Assembly (NCBI GenBank): GCA_028281425.1
Contig: JANQJX010000027.1
Span: forward strand, 1-7,285
Length of the DNA: 7,285 bases
Source: Simkania sp.
Lineage (GTDB): Bacteria; Chlamydiota; Chlamydiia; Chlamydiales; Simkaniaceae
Direction: 5' to 3'
Below the pieces are notes generated by a model that searched no databases, was not told where the DNA came from, and saw nothing but the letters and a program-made list of their open reading frames with translations. Both the position numbers and the translations under genes were made by a program. Of this stretch, positions 5,874 to 7,285 are shown piece by piece (positions within the stretch are counted from its first letter, which is position 1; every line of letters begins with the position of its first letter).

Positions 5874-5909
5874 TACAGATTTTTCTAAAGTGGGCATGCG
5901 AAATAAGGG

Positions 5910-7262
5910 CTAGGATTCTTTTAAAATAGACCCCTGCTTGATTGTAGAAAGGGACCATTTGAGGTAGATCCCAAAGAAAAGAAAGAAAAAAAACCAGCAA
6001 AAAGCTCCTGCAATGGGAATCTTGGGGAAGTGACAAGAAAAAAGGAATTTTTTAGGAACATAGAGGACAAGATCTATTAAAAAGATAAGATAGAACTCTA
6101 AAACGGGACGTAACAAGGGCAATAGAAAAGAGATCAAAAGTAAAAATAACATAAGACTAAAAAAAAGGGGGTAAAATAAATTATAGAAAAGGCTCATTAG
6201 AGGGAAATGATGAAAATGGAAGAGAAAAATAGGGAGAGTGAGTGTCATTAAAGCACCATTTAAAGCAAGGACTTTTCGCAGATAGTGGCTTAAAATCGTT
6301 CCGATTTGATCTTTGAAACAAAGCATTTGAACTTGAGAAAAAGGGCGCTTTTTAAAAATCTTTTGAAGACTCCGTTCAAAGGAAGAATAAAAAAGAAAAA
6401 TAGCAAGGGTTGCGCTGAAACTGAGCTGAAACCCGATTTCTCGTACAATAGAAGGATTAGAAATAAGCGCTCCTATAAGGCCTATTCCTAAAGCATTTAG
6501 AGCATTGTAGGTGCGGTGAAAAAAAGGGGCTAAAAGAAAAAGAAGGATTCCTATAAAAGCTCGATTCATTGAAGGAGCAGGTCCCATATAAAAGAAATAG
6601 AGACTCAAAAGAAAGATTAAGAGCAGTCCTGTTTGCTTGCGAGATAAAAAGAGACGGAAAAAAGAAGAAAAAAAGCAAGCTAGCAATGCAAAGTGAAATC
6701 CAGAAATTGTCAGTAAATGAGTTAGGCCAACGAGAGTGAAATGGTATGTGATCAAACGGTTTTCTCTATCACCAGTTATAAGGGTTGAGATGAGTGCAAT
6801 GACATGCTTATTTTTGAAAGATTTTTTTACAAAACAGCGAACCTTTTCTTTAAGGTTAAAGCGCCATTTTGCATGACTGAAATTCTTTTCAAGAGCTTTC
6901 CAATGGGTCTTTTTTGTGGTTTTAAGGATGAATTTCCCTGAAGGGGAACGGATTAAAAGGCAGTGATCCACAAGATAATTTTGGTTTTCTTGAAGACGAT
7001 TTTCATGCAAAGAAAAGTAAAGGCGACAAGGAAGCCGGTGATAAGTTTTTGTTTTTGTTTGAAAAGTAAGCAGGGTTCCGTCGCATGCAATTTGTGTTGT
7101 AAAGGGGGTCTTAAAGCGTCTTAGAGTCTCAAAACGGAAGATTCCGTTTCCATATGTCTTTTCTTCTAAATCGGGAAAGGGATGAAAGGCTTTTGTATAA
7201 AAAAAACCAGCTGCAATAAGAAGAAGAAAAAAAAGCCTTCTTTCGATTGTAAAAAAAAGCAT
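5910..7262 (-). CDS. comEC: ComEC/Rec2-type DNA-uptake channel protein, short form, start probably outside window
   Basis: This is an inner-membrane channel of the Competence family, thought to pass single-stranded DNA into the cytoplasm. From the ATG at 7262 it gives 450 residues. There is a membrane segment at about 9-24 and a mostly soluble stretch at about 27-150 (the usual DUF4131/OB-like part). The Competence domain follows, with GLTHLLTISGFH at 179-190, NRAFIGILLFLLA at 233-245, NPSIVREIGFQLSFSA at 269-284 and LPIFLFHFHHFPLMSLFYN at 343-361, then C-terminal membrane helices to about 435. Long ComEC proteins carry a C-terminal MBL domain; here it is absent. The frame has no stop between 7262 and the right edge, and the codons there are hydrophobic (FFFITG). 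The AGGA beside the ATG has no spacing, so a longer N-terminus with another membrane helix is likely. It is the most upstream gene of the minus-strand cluster. Confidence 0.85.
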   Translation of the reverse strand: MLFFTIERRLFFLLLIAAGFFYTKAFHPFPDLEEKTYGNGIFRFETLRRFKTPFTTQIACDGTLLTFQTKTKTYHRLPCRLYFSLHENRLQENQNYLVDHCLLIRSPSGKFILKTTKKTHWKALEKNFSHAKWRFNLKEKVRCFVKKSFKNKHVIALISTLITGDRENRLITYHFTLVGLTHLLTISGFHFALLACFFSSFFRLFLSRKQTGLLLIFLLSLYFFYMGPAPSMNRAFIGILLFLLAPFFHRTYNALNALGIGLIGALISNPSIVREIGFQLSFSATLAIFLFYSSFERSLQKIFKKRPFSQVQMLCFKDQIGTILSHYLRKVLALNGALMTLTLPIFLFHFHHFPLMSLFYNLFYPLFFSLMLFLLLISFLLPLLRPVLEFYLIFLIDLVLYVPKKFLFSCHFPKIPIAGAFCWFFFFLFFGIYLKWSLSTIKQGSILKES

Positions 7263-7285
7263 TCCTGTGATGAAAAAAAAGGAAT

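Noticed and set aside
1829..7262. Idea that the separate receiver-MBL protein supplies the hydrolase domain missing from ComEC
   Set aside because: Its RFWGTRGS...GGNTSC family differs from the ComEC-type MBL domain as I know it, the genes are separated by ftsK and a tRNA, and a receiver would be unexpected in the uptake machinery.

Overview
The window is AT-rich, gene-dense bacterial DNA. Its closest fit is an environmental (amoeba-associated) member of the Chlamydiae; I hold this with moderate confidence. The reasons are the combination of a short ComEC that lacks the C-terminal metallo-hydrolase domain, a compact FtsK/SpoIIIE translocase of about 760 residues beside a metallo-beta-lactamase (MBL) fold hydrolase, a lineage-specific repeat protein with a hydrophobic N-terminal domain, and an insertion-sequence remnant. 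Another intracellular or host-associated lineage cannot be excluded from the sequence alone.

Layout. Positions 1-200 (minus) hold the first third or so of a transposase reading frame, broken by an apparent one-base insertion and running off the left edge. Positions 201-388 are an AT-rich spacer with two small hairpins and long T-tracts. Positions 389-1816 (plus) encode an unrecognised 475-residue protein. It has a hydrophobic N-terminal region, a perfectly phased 60-bp tandem duplication, and two clear copies plus one eroded copy of a roughly 80-residue module. It converges, with a 12-bp gap, on a minus-strand cluster. Read in its own direction, that cluster is comEC-like (7262 or beyond, down to 5910), tRNA-His (5786-5712), ftsK (5640-3361), and a response-regulator/MBL fusion (3160-1829).

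The right part looks like conserved housekeeping DNA: a DNA-uptake channel, a histidine tRNA and a chromosome translocase. The left part (transposase remnant plus repeat protein) looks like accessory DNA. The fusion gene sits at the boundary. A near-perfect 25-bp dyad lies 28 bp upstream of its start codon, which suggests it has its own control rather than simple read-through from ftsK.

The most interesting items are the receiver-MBL fusion with its operator-like dyad, and the modular repeat protein next to a dead insertion sequence. I see no CRISPR array, rRNA, phage module or clearly new multi-gene system. Two start-site points matter for re-annotation. The long ftsK frame overlaps the tRNA gene and should start at 5640. 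The comEC frame stays open through the right edge, so its true start is probably outside the window.
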